From Lactarius indigo (lineage: Eukaryota > Basidiomycota > Agaricomycetes > Russulales > Russulaceae): a stretch of 64,000 bases of DNA. The position numbers and the translations under genes were made by a program. The number at the start of each line of letters is the position of its first letter. Position 1 is the stretch's first letter. The notes beneath the pieces are model-generated. The model was not told the origin of the DNA. It saw only the letters and a program-made list of their open reading frames with translations, and searched no databases. The DNA is taken from NCBI GenBank assembly GCA_025766275.1, contig JAFKAC010000003.1, forward strand, positions 1,116,001-1,180,000, in the 5' to 3' direction. Shown here piece after piece: positions 34,620 to 45,350 of this stretch.

Positions 34620-37417
34620 GATAGTGGATTGAAGTCAAGGACGAGGGAGAGATAGAGAGGGACGGCTCGTGTGCACGGTGGGCTAATAAAGGGTGTCGTG
34701 TGACCTAAAATTGCCGTCAAATGCACCTTGTTTGCTCCGCCCGCGAGCGATAACTGAATTGCATTAGTCCAAAATTCGGCTGTGCACTTCGGAATAGAAC
34801 ATCTTCCGTGGCCTTGCGCGCCCCGGCTGTGTTCAGGCCCGAGAATGGTGCCAAAATGGAGAGATAGGTGCGTCCCACCGCTCCGAGTCAGGACACGACA
34901 CGGAGTGTATCAAAGTTCTCGCACCTGATTGGTTTGCCACTTCCCGAGTCGCGCTTGGTTTTCCAGAGCTCTAGAACCACCAGTACTTGCTTGCACGAGG
35001 TCCGAAATGACTTAGCCCTTCAACTTGGTCGTCGAGTCATCCCATCATCCTCTCTCAGCGTGCAGGCAAGAAAAGTCTCAGTCCTCTCAACTTAGTCGAC
35101 TAGTCACCCCGTTATCGCGCAGGCGAACAAGACAGATGGCGTGAGCAAGTTAAGGAGCAAGCCCTGGCCTCGACCCTTCCATAAGTACACTGGGGCGCAA
35201 AGCACACACGGCACAACTGATGCACTTTATCGGGTTTCTCACACGGTTGCGCTTCTGGGCTCAGTCCTACTTCCTCGTTGAACTCGTCCTGCCACTCGGT
35301 ATAGAAACCGTCTCCGTATAACTGCCTTCTGATGTTTCAGGCGTCGCCACTTCGAATATCCCTAGAAGGCTCTCTATCGTCGCATGACCTAATCCTCGTG
35401 TATCCTCCGACCATATCTCCCTGGAGAGAGCCAACTTTCGTTATCCGCGGTCCACTCTTATCTCTCTCCACAATTCTATCGCACCGTGCTAGAACACTCT
35501 GCCTTCCTCACATTCCAACGAATAAGGCGGCGTCGCCACTGTGTGGCCGTCTTCGGCTGCAAAGTACTCATCTCCTCGTTTCTGTATCTTGAGCACTTGC
35601 ACAGAGTTGCCCGCTGGCAGCTACCTGCTTGGTGCTGTTTGTGTGCGCCAATACCCGATGTCCACGAAGCATGATTGATAACTGTCGTCGGTCCCTCATG
35701 GCCGACGATCTTAGGCTTTCCGTACACCAAGCTTCCTGTCCTCGTTACTTCGGTTGGCTTTCCCTCTAGATACAGACTGCGCCACCTAGGCTTCTCCCTC
35801 TCCGAGTCCTTATATGGTCGCATTATCAGACCGACACGTTAATCCCACCATCATCACGTGACCCAGCTCCCCCTTCTTTGGGGTACTTCGGAATTCGTTT
35901 TCTGGAATGCATTTCGAATTGGACCGTCGCGATAAGAGGTGGTGCTGGGCATTCTCGTGCCTAGTAGTGCTGACTTTCCCCGTTCCCCTACCTAGACGTG
36001 TCTGCCTCCTGTGTATTCGTGCTTATTTCTCATGTGCTACAGATAATTTCATCACGTCGTACTCCTCAACCTGTGCCTGGGAAAAACACAAGTTTCTCGG
36101 CCACTGCCCCGATAGTGTTTTAAGTGTTTTTTGTCGCGTGACGAGTCCTTTCATCGGTAGTACAAACACGAACAAACCGTTTCGTCGTCGCTGTGGTGAC
36201 TGTCAGTCGATTGGATAGCTGAAGGTTCGGAAACCAGAACGCTCTCCATTCGCGGAGCCCTTGCCCTGATGATCCACACGACGAATTACCTTATCACTTA
36301 CGTTCATATCCACCAGATTTTGCAGGGTCATCCCCCAAAACGCATGGGCGAAATTTTGTTGGCCCGGTTTCACCCTCGTTCTGATGCACATGGTCCTGGT
36401 CCTTCCGAGTGTGGTGACAAGGGGTGATCCACAGCACAATAAATCCCCATCGGTCCTCGCCATATCGTTGCTAGTGTTGTCCCTCGAGTTAATATCCGCC
36501 ATGGAACCAGGCGGGACTTTCTGTTCGCCGACTTTTACGCTCGGAATTTTCTGTGTTCACGTCTTCTCAGGAAATCATGTGCAGACGTACTTGCTCACTC
36601 GGTCGTGTTCGTCATGACGGTGGCTTGGCGTAGGACGTCGTGGGAAGACAAGATCTTTCAAAGGGGATTTCATCCGATATGTCTCATTGGGGTTGGGTTG
36701 GTGTCATACTCCCTGCTGCTTTTACTGTACGTATGCGTATGCGAACGAGTGACGCTCTCCACAGTTGCGATGCGACGACGATCCAATGGTGGCGATAGCG
36801 CACTACCACCAATCATATGATCAATGTGATAAGTGCCTTATCTAAGAGAATTTCCCATACAACCACACAGTACGAGTAGCCTGAGTCTCCTGAGAGTAAA
36901 ATCTCCTTCTATGAACCTCCTTCCTCAGATCGGTAAGTTATTTTACCATAGACAGGTTGGCGCTGATTAACCGCATGCTGCTGTCACCTGTGGGTCCTTC
37001 GCCGCATTGCGCCAACCGACACCAGGCGCTTCCATACAGCACACGACCTGAACCTTGCCGCCTAGACCTTCCTAGCGCTTGCACTTTAAGCCCCATGTCG
37101 TATGACATTGCTACGGTAGCGCCGGATGACTGCCGGAGATTACGCAGTCCTGCCAGCGGTCTTAGGCATTAGTCATGCCAATGTATGGTGAACTGAACCC
37201 GGCGGAGTGCAAGTCGCAAAGTCCGTCTCACAGACCGGCAACCCTGTGCGCACTTCCCAATCGGTGAAGAGACGAGCGTCCCGCTTCCTATCTTACCTTT
37301 ACGAAAAAACACAGATTTTCTCTCTTGTCCAGGACAAACAGCTCCACTCTATGTATGATTTGGTATATTTGATAACTATACACAATGTCCCTGGTAGTAC
37401 CTTTTTGTAGATGTGAG
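34620..37417. other. gene-poor stretch of 2.8 kb
   Basis: No coding region could be supported. Frames of 60-115 codons on both strands (35332-35592 plus, 35476-35823 minus, 36203-36502 minus, 36957-37172 plus) have no recognisable domain and no coherent splicing. The first few hundred bases are the upstream region of choline kinase. Confidence 0.45.
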
Positions 37418-39962
37418 TCACGCCGACTCTTTAACACTTTCATCCGCTCTAGGTACATCTGTGCCTGCAGATGCTGCGGATGGTGGCAAAGGGGTGGGGC
37501 GCGAGAGCAGAGACAACTGTGAACGACGGACATGACGTCATGGTCAACAACGTCGAGTATCACGAGAGTGTAACGTACGAGCAAAGCGCTTCCTAAACAT
37601 GGCGCGCACATGGTCCAAACGTCCTGTGTGTGGGAAGTGGAGTTAAGAGTGGCTAAGAACCGTGCGACGAACACCACAGACCCGAATAGCGCCCACGGCG
37701 ATGGCAACACGATGAAAATCTGATGAGGCCGATTGCGATGCCAGGGACGCCCCCTGCAGGAGATTACGGGACAGACTGCCTTCGTAGATCGCTCCTGAGA
37801 TGGACTAAGCACAAGGACGTGTCAACTCAAAGGAGATACATAGAAACAATTTGATACGTACCAAGCCAACCGTTGCTCCTGTGAAGCGGACGAGGAAAAA
37901 CGCGCCAGTTCCTGCTGCGAGTTCTTTTGGAGATAGGGCACCCGTGAAGGCTTGATACGGCGCGTGGAACAGCATGCCCACGCCGATGCCCGCCAACAGC
38001 GGGAGAAACGATTGCATCATTATTGGGGTGCCCACGCCAAGGAGGCACAGGAGTGCTGTAGAAAGGTCTAGTCAGTCACAATGGGAATGCGTAAATGAAC
38101 ACCATACGCACCAAACCCTGTCGTGGCAATGAACAGACCTGTGGAAATGACCCATTTCTGGCCAACGGTGTTGTGCGTACGCTTCTGAATAGCAGCTAGA
38201 AGCCAGGCAACTGGCATAGAGGCTAGAGACGACCCCAAAGAGTATGGGAGGACCATGGTTGCGGCCCGAAGCTTCGAGATTGACGCATTGACAGTCTGAG
38301 GTATAAGGTGGGTCCCGATGTTCTGGAGAACTAATGCGCATTACGCACCTGGAAGTATAGAGCTAGATAGAATGTTCCGGAGTTAAATGCCACGCTGTGA
38401 AGGAGACTGACAATGAGGAGAATAACTAAGGATCCATCAGAGAGAGGATGCACCGAATAAGGCAGCCGCGGACATACTGATATTAAAATTGTTAAAGATT
38501 GCGTGAGGAAATAATGCGTCGCGCGTTGTCCAAACCTCGTGGACTCCAGCTGCGATCAACAGGCAAGAACCAACGATAATCAACGAAAGTGTTGAGGGCG
38601 CAGCCCCTGAATCGCGGAATCATAAGATTCTTGGTAGCGCGAGAGATGTAGAGACTCACAGCCGTGAGCACTGGCGAAGCTAAATCCTACAATTATGCAG
38701 GAGGTGCTACCCATGAACAGAAGTCTATTTCCTTTATGAGTTAAGACGAACGAGGAGCGAAAGTGGGTTCTGCCGCTTACAGGCCAATGAAATCGAACTT
38801 CCGAAGGAAGTCTTTCCAAGAAGCGCCTTCAGGAACTGCCAGTTTGACCCCGTGTAATGACAGTACAAGCACAACAGCACCCGCGCAACAGATGGGGATG
38901 TTGAGATAAACTGAGATGTGAGTTAGATGGTCTATTTTGTCGGCCCAGAAGGTTGGAATAACGTACAAGCCCATCGCCAGCCCAATGCGGAAGAACCATG
39001 ACCTGATAGTCTGGATGAGAACGGAGGCCAGATTCAAATGGTTGCCACTTACCACTAAATAAGCCGCCGAGCAGTGGACCCGCTATGGCTGAACAACTCC
39101 AGGTGACACTCAGAGCTTGGGACCACTTTGCTCTATTCTGGACCTCTACAATCTCCGAAGTAATGACCCAGACAGAACATACTATTCCTCCTCCACCCAC
39201 GCCAGATAGCGCGCGTGCGGCAATTAGCCATTTTATGTCCTGGGAAAATGTTACCACGAGAAAGCGATCCTCAGGGAATTACATACTCGAGCAGCGCCAC
39301 ACAGTAAGGAACCGAGAGCGAACACGAGGATGCTTGAGAAAAGGACACACTGACGCTAGGTCAGCTGCTATTGGGGTCCTGAAATCAAATTCACTCACCT
39401 TCCTCCCGGTAAGGTCAGAAATCCTGCCGTAAAGTGGCTGACATGCAGTCTGGGTAAGCAGATAGGCAACGCCGATCCAGGTGTAATCAGATTGTGAACC
39501 CTCGAATTCTCGTATGATGGTTGGCAAGCATGTGGACACAATTGTCTGTTTTCTTTCGGTAAGGAAGGACATTCATGAAGAAGTCTCAGGCTGTCACATA
39601 CTGCATCTGTCGTTGCGAGGAACAACGTTAGGGCCGCGCTGTGGGAGAGTAAGATTGAACGAAGGCAGCCTTATTTTATTTGGGAAGACGCATTACCCAA
39701 TGTGCGCCAGCAGAATCCGCACAGTGGACAGAGATTGAGAATGACCATCAACCTTTTTCTTGGTCTCCTTTTCCCCAACAAAGTAAGGAAGAGTATGATT
39801 TTTGTTCGCGGCTTCGGGAAGATGGGTAGCGGAAGACGCCGCGCTAGATGTAGCGGGAGACAGAGATCCAGCTTTACACCCTCCGTCCGACAAAGCGGAT
39901 CCTCGATGGGACCTATCGTCACTCGACACCGAACGAGATGGCCAACGGAGAAGGTGAAGCAT
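37418..39962 (-). CDS. MFS transporter of the DHA2 drug:H+ antiporter family
   Basis: A proton-coupled multidrug or metabolite exporter with 14 predicted membrane helices. Fifteen exons were placed: 39962-39697, 39638-39602, 39545-39399, 39349-39287, 39239-39053, 39002-38967, 38910-38781, 38724-38660, 38606-38478, 38425-38349, 38295-38112, 38055-37862, 37804-37682, 37623-37579 and 37516-37418. They sum to 1782 nt, 593 aa. A hydrophilic Ser-rich N-terminus of about 75 residues precedes helix 1, LTLFLATTDATIVSTCLPT, with the DHA motif C-like LPTII. Motif A-like GRISDLTGRK, then RALSGVGGGGIV and GWRWAFYLNIPICC, are all characteristic. Exons are short, as usual for this family in basidiomycetes. 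The substrate cannot be inferred, and no biosynthetic genes lie nearby. Confidence 0.9.
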
Positions 39963-40890
39963 GGATATCAGAGACTGGGGGTTTTAGATGGAGAGGTATT
40001 CCTGGGAAGTGGTCCTAAGACTGTGGAGAAAGCACTCGTCGTGTGGAGCATTTTATAGGTTCAGGAGAGGGGGGGTATACCTCTGAGATATCGTCTCGCT
40101 GGAATTAAAATCTCGTCCTGAAGGGAAAGAGGGCATCGGAGAATATAGTTGCATGGCAGAACTCGTCTGAGGGTCACCATGTCCAAATCGGTGCAAGATA
40201 TGTGTTAAGCTCGCTGACACCAATGAGTATATTCACTTCGTATGGTGCGCACATAGTTTCTTTGGACGCTGACAGACAGAAAAAGAACGCCGGGCGAGGT
40301 TAAACAAACGAGGTACGATCCCCAATTAAAAATTTGACGGAGAGGTGGCATTATGAGACTTCTGGCCGAGACTCAATAAGGAAGCTTTCTTTTGGCCAGA
40401 GATTCCCACAAGGCGTTCATGACGGCGGGTGCTATCGTGGTTTAGTGGAGAAGGGTACATGTAGAGGGAAGCGCCGGTAGGCGGGTCGGGAGCCGAGTCG
40501 CCAGCTGAGATCGTCGAATGCTTCGATAGATGCCATAGACGTAAAGAAACACGCTGCAGGGCATGCCCTGCTCCCAGACGAAAGATCGGGAAGGCCAACA
40601 GTCGGTGTGGGTACAGTTTCCGATAACCGCAACCGTGGTCCAAAGGGTCGTCAAAGTACAAGCTCAATAATTAATTGGTTTTCTTTGGAAATATGCTCTT
40701 ATTTTCACAAAGAAAAAATGAAAATGAAAATTAAATGCTCTAATGTTAGCTTCCTCCTTTCTACCACCCGGTTGCTCTCCTTTTTTCCCTTGTGTCCGAT
40801 TCAGTGTCGTTGTTCCTATTCTCTTCGTCACCTGCGAGCGCCAGTTCGTAAATGAAAATGAAAAACCAAACCAAGAACCGCGTGTGATAA
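39963..40890. other. intergenic stretch between the MFS and DnaJ genes
   Basis: Upstream of the MFS gene and downstream of the DnaJ gene. Overlapping frames of 66-113 codons on the minus strand (40326-40667) show no domain. An A-rich patch near 40710-40730 fits a 3' untranslated region of the DnaJ gene read on the other strand. Confidence 0.4.
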
Positions 40891-42682
40891 TCAAGACCCC
40901 GTAAGGTCTCGGATTTTCCTCCCCAAGCGGGACAACCAACTATCGCCCGCCCGGTGTGAGGTGGTAGAAGAAAAATCTGCCGTACCATTGTCATGATCGA
41001 GCGACGCATCAGGATTGGAACTCGTCGAGAATGTCGACCCGTTCACGTCAACGTTACTTGGGGGTTCCTGGGTTTCTTTCGGGGACTTCTGAGCACTTCG
41101 GCCTTCCACGTCATCAGCGTACTCCTGAAGAATTTCTCGTTGGCGATCCGTCAGCGATCTGACAGGTTCGTCAATACATTCGGACAAAGACCACCCCCTA
41201 CTCTCTGGCACACTTGCCTTGGAATTTGCACCGTGAAGTTTACGAACAGGTCACCCTTTTCTCCGCCGAACACTGCCTGAATCCCACGATTTTTGAGGAC
41301 CATTTCTTGGCCTTGTTGGGTACCACCAGGTACGCGAACGTCCACATCGCCGTCTAATGTAGGTACCCGAACTCTTCCGCCGAGCAACGCGGTGTGAAGG
41401 GGTATACGAGCATCATGATAGATGTTGGAACCTTGTCGCCTGAATAGTTTTGAGGTCGCGACATTGACGCGCACGAGAAGGTCACCAGTGGGACCCTTGC
41501 CATGGTCTGGTGCATCGCCGGCGTTTGGGACCCGAATGGTCATGCCGTCCTCGATCCCTGCAAGCAGCCACGGTAACCATAGGGAACGGATAATAAGCGC
41601 TCGAGATAAAGAATACTGACCGGCAGGAATATCGACTTTGACGCTCTTGCGACCCCTCACCTTACCGATGCCATCACACTCCCTGCAGTGGTGTCCACGG
41701 GGTATAACGGTTCCCACACCTTGACAAGTCGGACATGTACTTGCCATCTGGAATCCGCTGTCGATGACGAACGTCCTAGTGCCCGAACCGTTACACGAAG
41801 AGCATTTCGAGCGTTGAGATCCTGTTCTGAGTCCAGTTCCAGTACATGTGCTGCAATCGACGACCGGGTTCACTTTGATAGTCCGTGACGTGCCCTTAGC
41901 TGCTTCCATGAAGCTCACTCCAATGGTGGCTTCGATATCTGCACCCCTGACGTTCTGCGTAAATGCAGAAGCACCAGAACGACCTCTCCCTCCAAGTGCA
42001 CCAAAGAGTTGGTCAAAGAGGTCAGACTGCCCGCCGCCACGTCCGAACGGTGACCCAAAACCGCCGCCGAAGGGGTTGCGTGCAAATGCTTCTGGGTCAA
42101 AGCCGGGTTGCTGTGAGGCCGCACCATATTGATCGAATGCGGCCCTCTTCTTTTCATCTTTCAGAATCTGAGGGTCCTAGTCAGGGCGTGCGCAGCAACA
42201 GCCAGGACCACTGACACACATCATATGCCTCTTGAATTTCAACAAATTTCTCCTGCGCGTTCTTGTCGGGGTTTGTATCTGGGTGAAATTTTCGGGCCAG
42301 CTGAATCAAGGCGTTAATTGGAGACGGCACGGCGAGAGAACCATAGCGCCACGCACAGAAAAATAGACCTTCTTGATTTCAGTAGGGGACGCATCTTTGC
42401 TTACGCCAAGAACCTGATAAGGGTCTTTCGGGACATATGACGGCCTAGATGCATGAAAACGCCGCTGCAACAACACGCGGTCAAGATGGTGTCACGAGTG
42501 ACCAAGGGGGAGAGGGTAGTTACCCTGAACTGGTTCTGGGGACCACTTGGCGATATTGGGTGCAGTGTGCGATACGATAAGCGCCTTACAGAGCGAGCGC
42601 ATGCGTAATATGAGATAAAAGAATTAACCCCTTGAGAAGGCAAACGGAGGAACATCGCACAACGAACGAGGACGAGGTCCAA
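40891..42682 (-). CDS. MDJ1: mitochondrial DnaJ (Hsp40) co-chaperone, Mdj1 type
   Basis: Type I J-protein that stimulates mitochondrial Hsp70 in folding. Exons 42682-42524, 42464-42357, 42300-42220, 42167-41621, 41557-41218 and 41158-40891 sum to 1503 nt, 500 aa. The N-terminal 65 residues are Arg/Ser-rich with few acids (SVRRLSYRTLHPISPSG), a mitochondrial presequence; an internal Met at 42655 is the alternative start. The J domain runs DPYQVLGVSKDAS to KFHPDTNPDKNAQEKF, with the HPD tripeptide. A Gly/Phe region (FGGGFGSPFGRGGG) follows. Four zinc-binding repeats are complete: CSTCTGTG, CSSCNGSG, CPTCQGVG and CRECDGIG. The intron before the last exon (41217-41159) has a GC donor in the strong context AG/GCAAGT. 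The last exon reads through to a Ser/Thr-rich tail. Confidence 0.93.
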
Positions 42683-43277
42683 AAGCGCGTTGGTCGCGTT
42701 TGTGTGTCTCTATTTGGCACAGGGTTCTCACTGGCACGTGCACACCCCCAAAAGCTTCCGACCTGCCACTCCGGTGCTTTTTGCTCAAGGATATCATTTA
42801 TTTCATCTCTCTCAATGTCCGACAATCTAATCTTTGATTACATGGCATTCTCGCCGGTTTTTCTCCACGTACTCATAGGCTCACCTGCACATTAGAGAAC
42901 GCCGTTTCATCAATGTCCTTTGCGCTCGGTCAGTGTGAGAAAACAAACGTCCTATGACTCTCCCCTCCTTCCGTAAATTGTTGATCGCTCAGCTCCCCGC
43001 GTAACAACCCCGGATCGTTGAGGCGATTACTCCTTCCTTCGTTTATGACAACCACCCGAAAGAATGGCCTAGAACTCGTTGTATCGCCACCGCGAATATT
43101 GAATAGCTTGATTCGTAGGGCGCGCCAGGTTAAAGTTACAAGGTCTATCGTTTAATTTAAGTTTATAACTGTAACGCAATATCTCCAGAGGTAAAAGTAA
43201 AAGTAAATGCGTTCAAGAATGCGGCGAATGTTCTGATGCACCAGCCGCCAGGAAAAGCGTCCGTGGGGCCATTCCAG
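42683..43277. other. intergenic stretch upstream of MDJ1
   Basis: No gene is seen. A GTAAAAGTAAAAGTAAA low-complexity patch lies near 43192-43208, close to the 3' end of the SET gene. Confidence 0.4.
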
Positions 43278-43838
43278 TCAAGATAGGGACCGAGCTGTCC
43301 ACCAACCCTTTCCGTATGATACCACAATTTCGTCACCCTTCCTTATTCCATCGGCCAAACTCAAGATCCCCATTCTGAAGTCTCCACCGGTTGACCGCCG
43401 GTCTGCAAACCCGGCATTAGGTTTTGGCCGGATACCACGGTAGTCATTCACGAATCGGGCCTCGTTTCCCATGCTACTTGCGTCCACCCCAATACTTTCG
43501 CCGTTGCCTGAAAAACGATAGAGCGAAACGTCGTAGTCGGACGTCGGTCGCTCATCGGAGTGTACTTCGCCAATATACTCGACAATAAGTGTCCGCGGGG
43601 GGATTTTCCGCGCCGCGAATAATCCGTGCTGTCCGTGGGCAGGATGTGATCGATCCGTGATTGGACGGATCACACCAAGCGAGTGTGGGGCAGGAGGTAA
43701 TGGGGTTGGTTTCGAGCTACCTCCTCTCAGAAACAACAACGCATTGTCCGATATCGAGGGGTGAAAGCAGGGGGTGTTCAAGTACAGAACATCAGTTGGC
43801 CAGTTTTTTGGAAGTTTTGGAGGATGGCACTGGCTCAT
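43278..43838 (-). CDS. small SET-domain protein (putative lysine methyltransferase)
   Basis: Intronless, 186 aa, an exception among the intron-rich genes here. The SET fold is complete: GLFAARKIPPRTLIVEYIGEV (residues about 73-93), YDVSLYR, GVDASSMGNEARFVNDYRG with the NxxRFxNDxR core, then NAGFAD and GDEIVVSYGKGWW with the catalytic Tyr. There is no post-SET cysteine cluster, and the roughly 70-residue N-terminus has no recognised domain. The family uses S-adenosylmethionine to methylate lysines; the substrate (histone or not) cannot be told. It is divergent from CK2 alpha with 157 bp between starts. Confidence 0.85.
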   Translation of the reverse strand: MSQCHPPKLPKNWPTDVLYLNTPCFHPSISDNALLFLRGGSSKPTPLPPAPHSLGVIRPITDRSHPAHGQHGLFAARKIPPRTLIVEYIGEVHSDERPTSDYDVSLYRFSGNGESIGVDASSMGNEARFVNDYRGIRPKPNAGFADRRSTGGDFRMGILSLADGIRKGDEIVVSYGKGWWTARSLS

Positions 43839-43995
43839 CGAACAGTCGAAACGAAGGCAAAAAGACAGACCGGCATCGGAACGGGGAGCCGAGGCCGATA
43901 AGCGTGGGAGATGTTTCCCTAAATAGTTCGTAGTGAAGCGTGATAGGCACGATGCAGCTCAGTGCTCCTTCCACGTTCCTCTCTGTGGGCTCTCG
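43839..43995. promoter_or_regulatory. short divergent promoter between the SET gene and CK2 alpha
   Basis: The start codons of the two divergent genes are only 157 bp apart, so both promoters and leaders lie within or overlap this interval. No TATA box is seen. Confidence 0.45.
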
Positions 43996-45350
43996 ATGGG
44001 TCGCGCGGCAGCCACTTCAGTAGCACGGATCTACGCGGATGTGAATGCGAAATTGGGCCCGTCATGGCACGAGTACGGTGCGTTCCCAGCGGTCCACTCA
44101 CTCTAGCATCCTCGACGATCCGTTTCTTTCAGACAACCTTCAGGTTCAATGGGGGTCCCAGGATCACTATGAGATTGTTCGGAAAGTTGGACGGGGGAAG
44201 TACTCCGAAGTCCGTTCTTTTTTTTCATGCTTTGCACTGTTTGCGACCTCGAACCCCCTTCAGGTCTTTGAGGGAATAAACATAGCAAACGACGAAAAAT
44301 GCATCATCAAGGTGCTGAAGCCGGTAAAGAAGAAGAAAATAAAACGCGAAATAAAAATTTTGCAAAATCTCGCTGGCGGTCCGAACGTAGTCGCTTTGCT
44401 CGATGTCGTGCGGGATCCGTTGTCCAAGATTCCCAGCCTCATTACCGAATACGTTAACAACATCGACTTTAAGGTCCTCTATCCTCGTTTCAGTGATATC
44501 GACGTTAGATATTACATGCTGGAGCTCTTAAAGGTATCATCGATCCTCTTCACGTATTACATCTTATCTCAGATCCTGGCAGGCGTTGGATTTCTGCCAT
44601 TCCAAGGGTATCATGCATCGCGACGTGAAGCCACACAACGTCATGATTGATCACGAGCGACGCAAGGTGTGACCCTCCCCATTGCGCTTAAATTCCTCCT
44701 AATCACGTTTACGGGCCGCAGTTGCGACTTATAGATTGGGGTTTGGCAGAGTTTTATCATCCAAGGACTCAGTACAATGTTCGGGTTGCATCGCGCTACT
44801 TCAAAGGGCCAGAGTTACTCGTAGACTTTCAAGAGTATGACTACAGCTTGGACATGTGGAGCTTTGGTTGCATGTTTGCGTCAATGGTGCGCTAACCCCT
44901 GTCAGACCTGATGGTTTCACCCATATATGGGTTCCAGATTTTCAGAAAAGAGCCCTTCTTCCACGGTCATGACAACTATGACCAACTCGTAAAAATCACC
45001 AAGGTTCTAGGAACGGACGAGCTATACGCATACCTCGAAAAGTATGACATCGAGCTCGATGCACAATACGACGACATCCTGGGAAGGTGAGCGAAGAAGG
45101 GAAAAGATCGTGTCCCCCCTCAACTTATTCGGTCGCCCAGGTATCCAAGGAAACCATGGACTAGATTCATCACATCCGAGAACCAGCGATACATCACGAA
45201 CGAGGCCATTGATTTCCTGGACAAACTCCTCGCTACGACCACCAAGACCGTCTGACTGCTCGAGAAGCACAAGCCCATCCTTACTTTGGTATCTTCTCAT
45301 TCTTTGCTTTCCTGCTTCAAGGTGTTGAATTCATCGTCCAGATCCTGTGA
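43996..45350 (+). CDS. CKA1: casein kinase 2 catalytic subunit alpha, with an apparent 1-nt frame break
   Basis: Acidophilic Ser/Thr kinase. Exons 43996-44077, 44133-44209, 44264-44533, 44583-44666, 44722-44886, 44938-45086, 45141-45288 and 45322-45350. The N-terminus [19 protein letters not shown] is typical. The Gly-rich loop is [11 protein letters not shown], the basic cluster [11 protein letters not shown], the catalytic loop [12 protein letters not shown] and the magnesium loop [10 protein letters not shown] (CK2 has DWG, not DFG). In exon 7 the frame breaks after DFLDKLL: from about 45229 the sequence continues correctly ([19 protein letters not shown]) only one frame over, so one base appears to be missing in the CTCCTCGC context. 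With that base the total would be div by 3 and 334 aa. As given, translation stops at 45252-45254. Confidence 0.9.

Noticed and set aside
37418..39962. Possible secondary-metabolite cluster around the MFS exporter
   Set aside because: Neighbours are choline kinase and a mitochondrial chaperone; no polyketide, peptide, terpene or P450 enzyme is visible.
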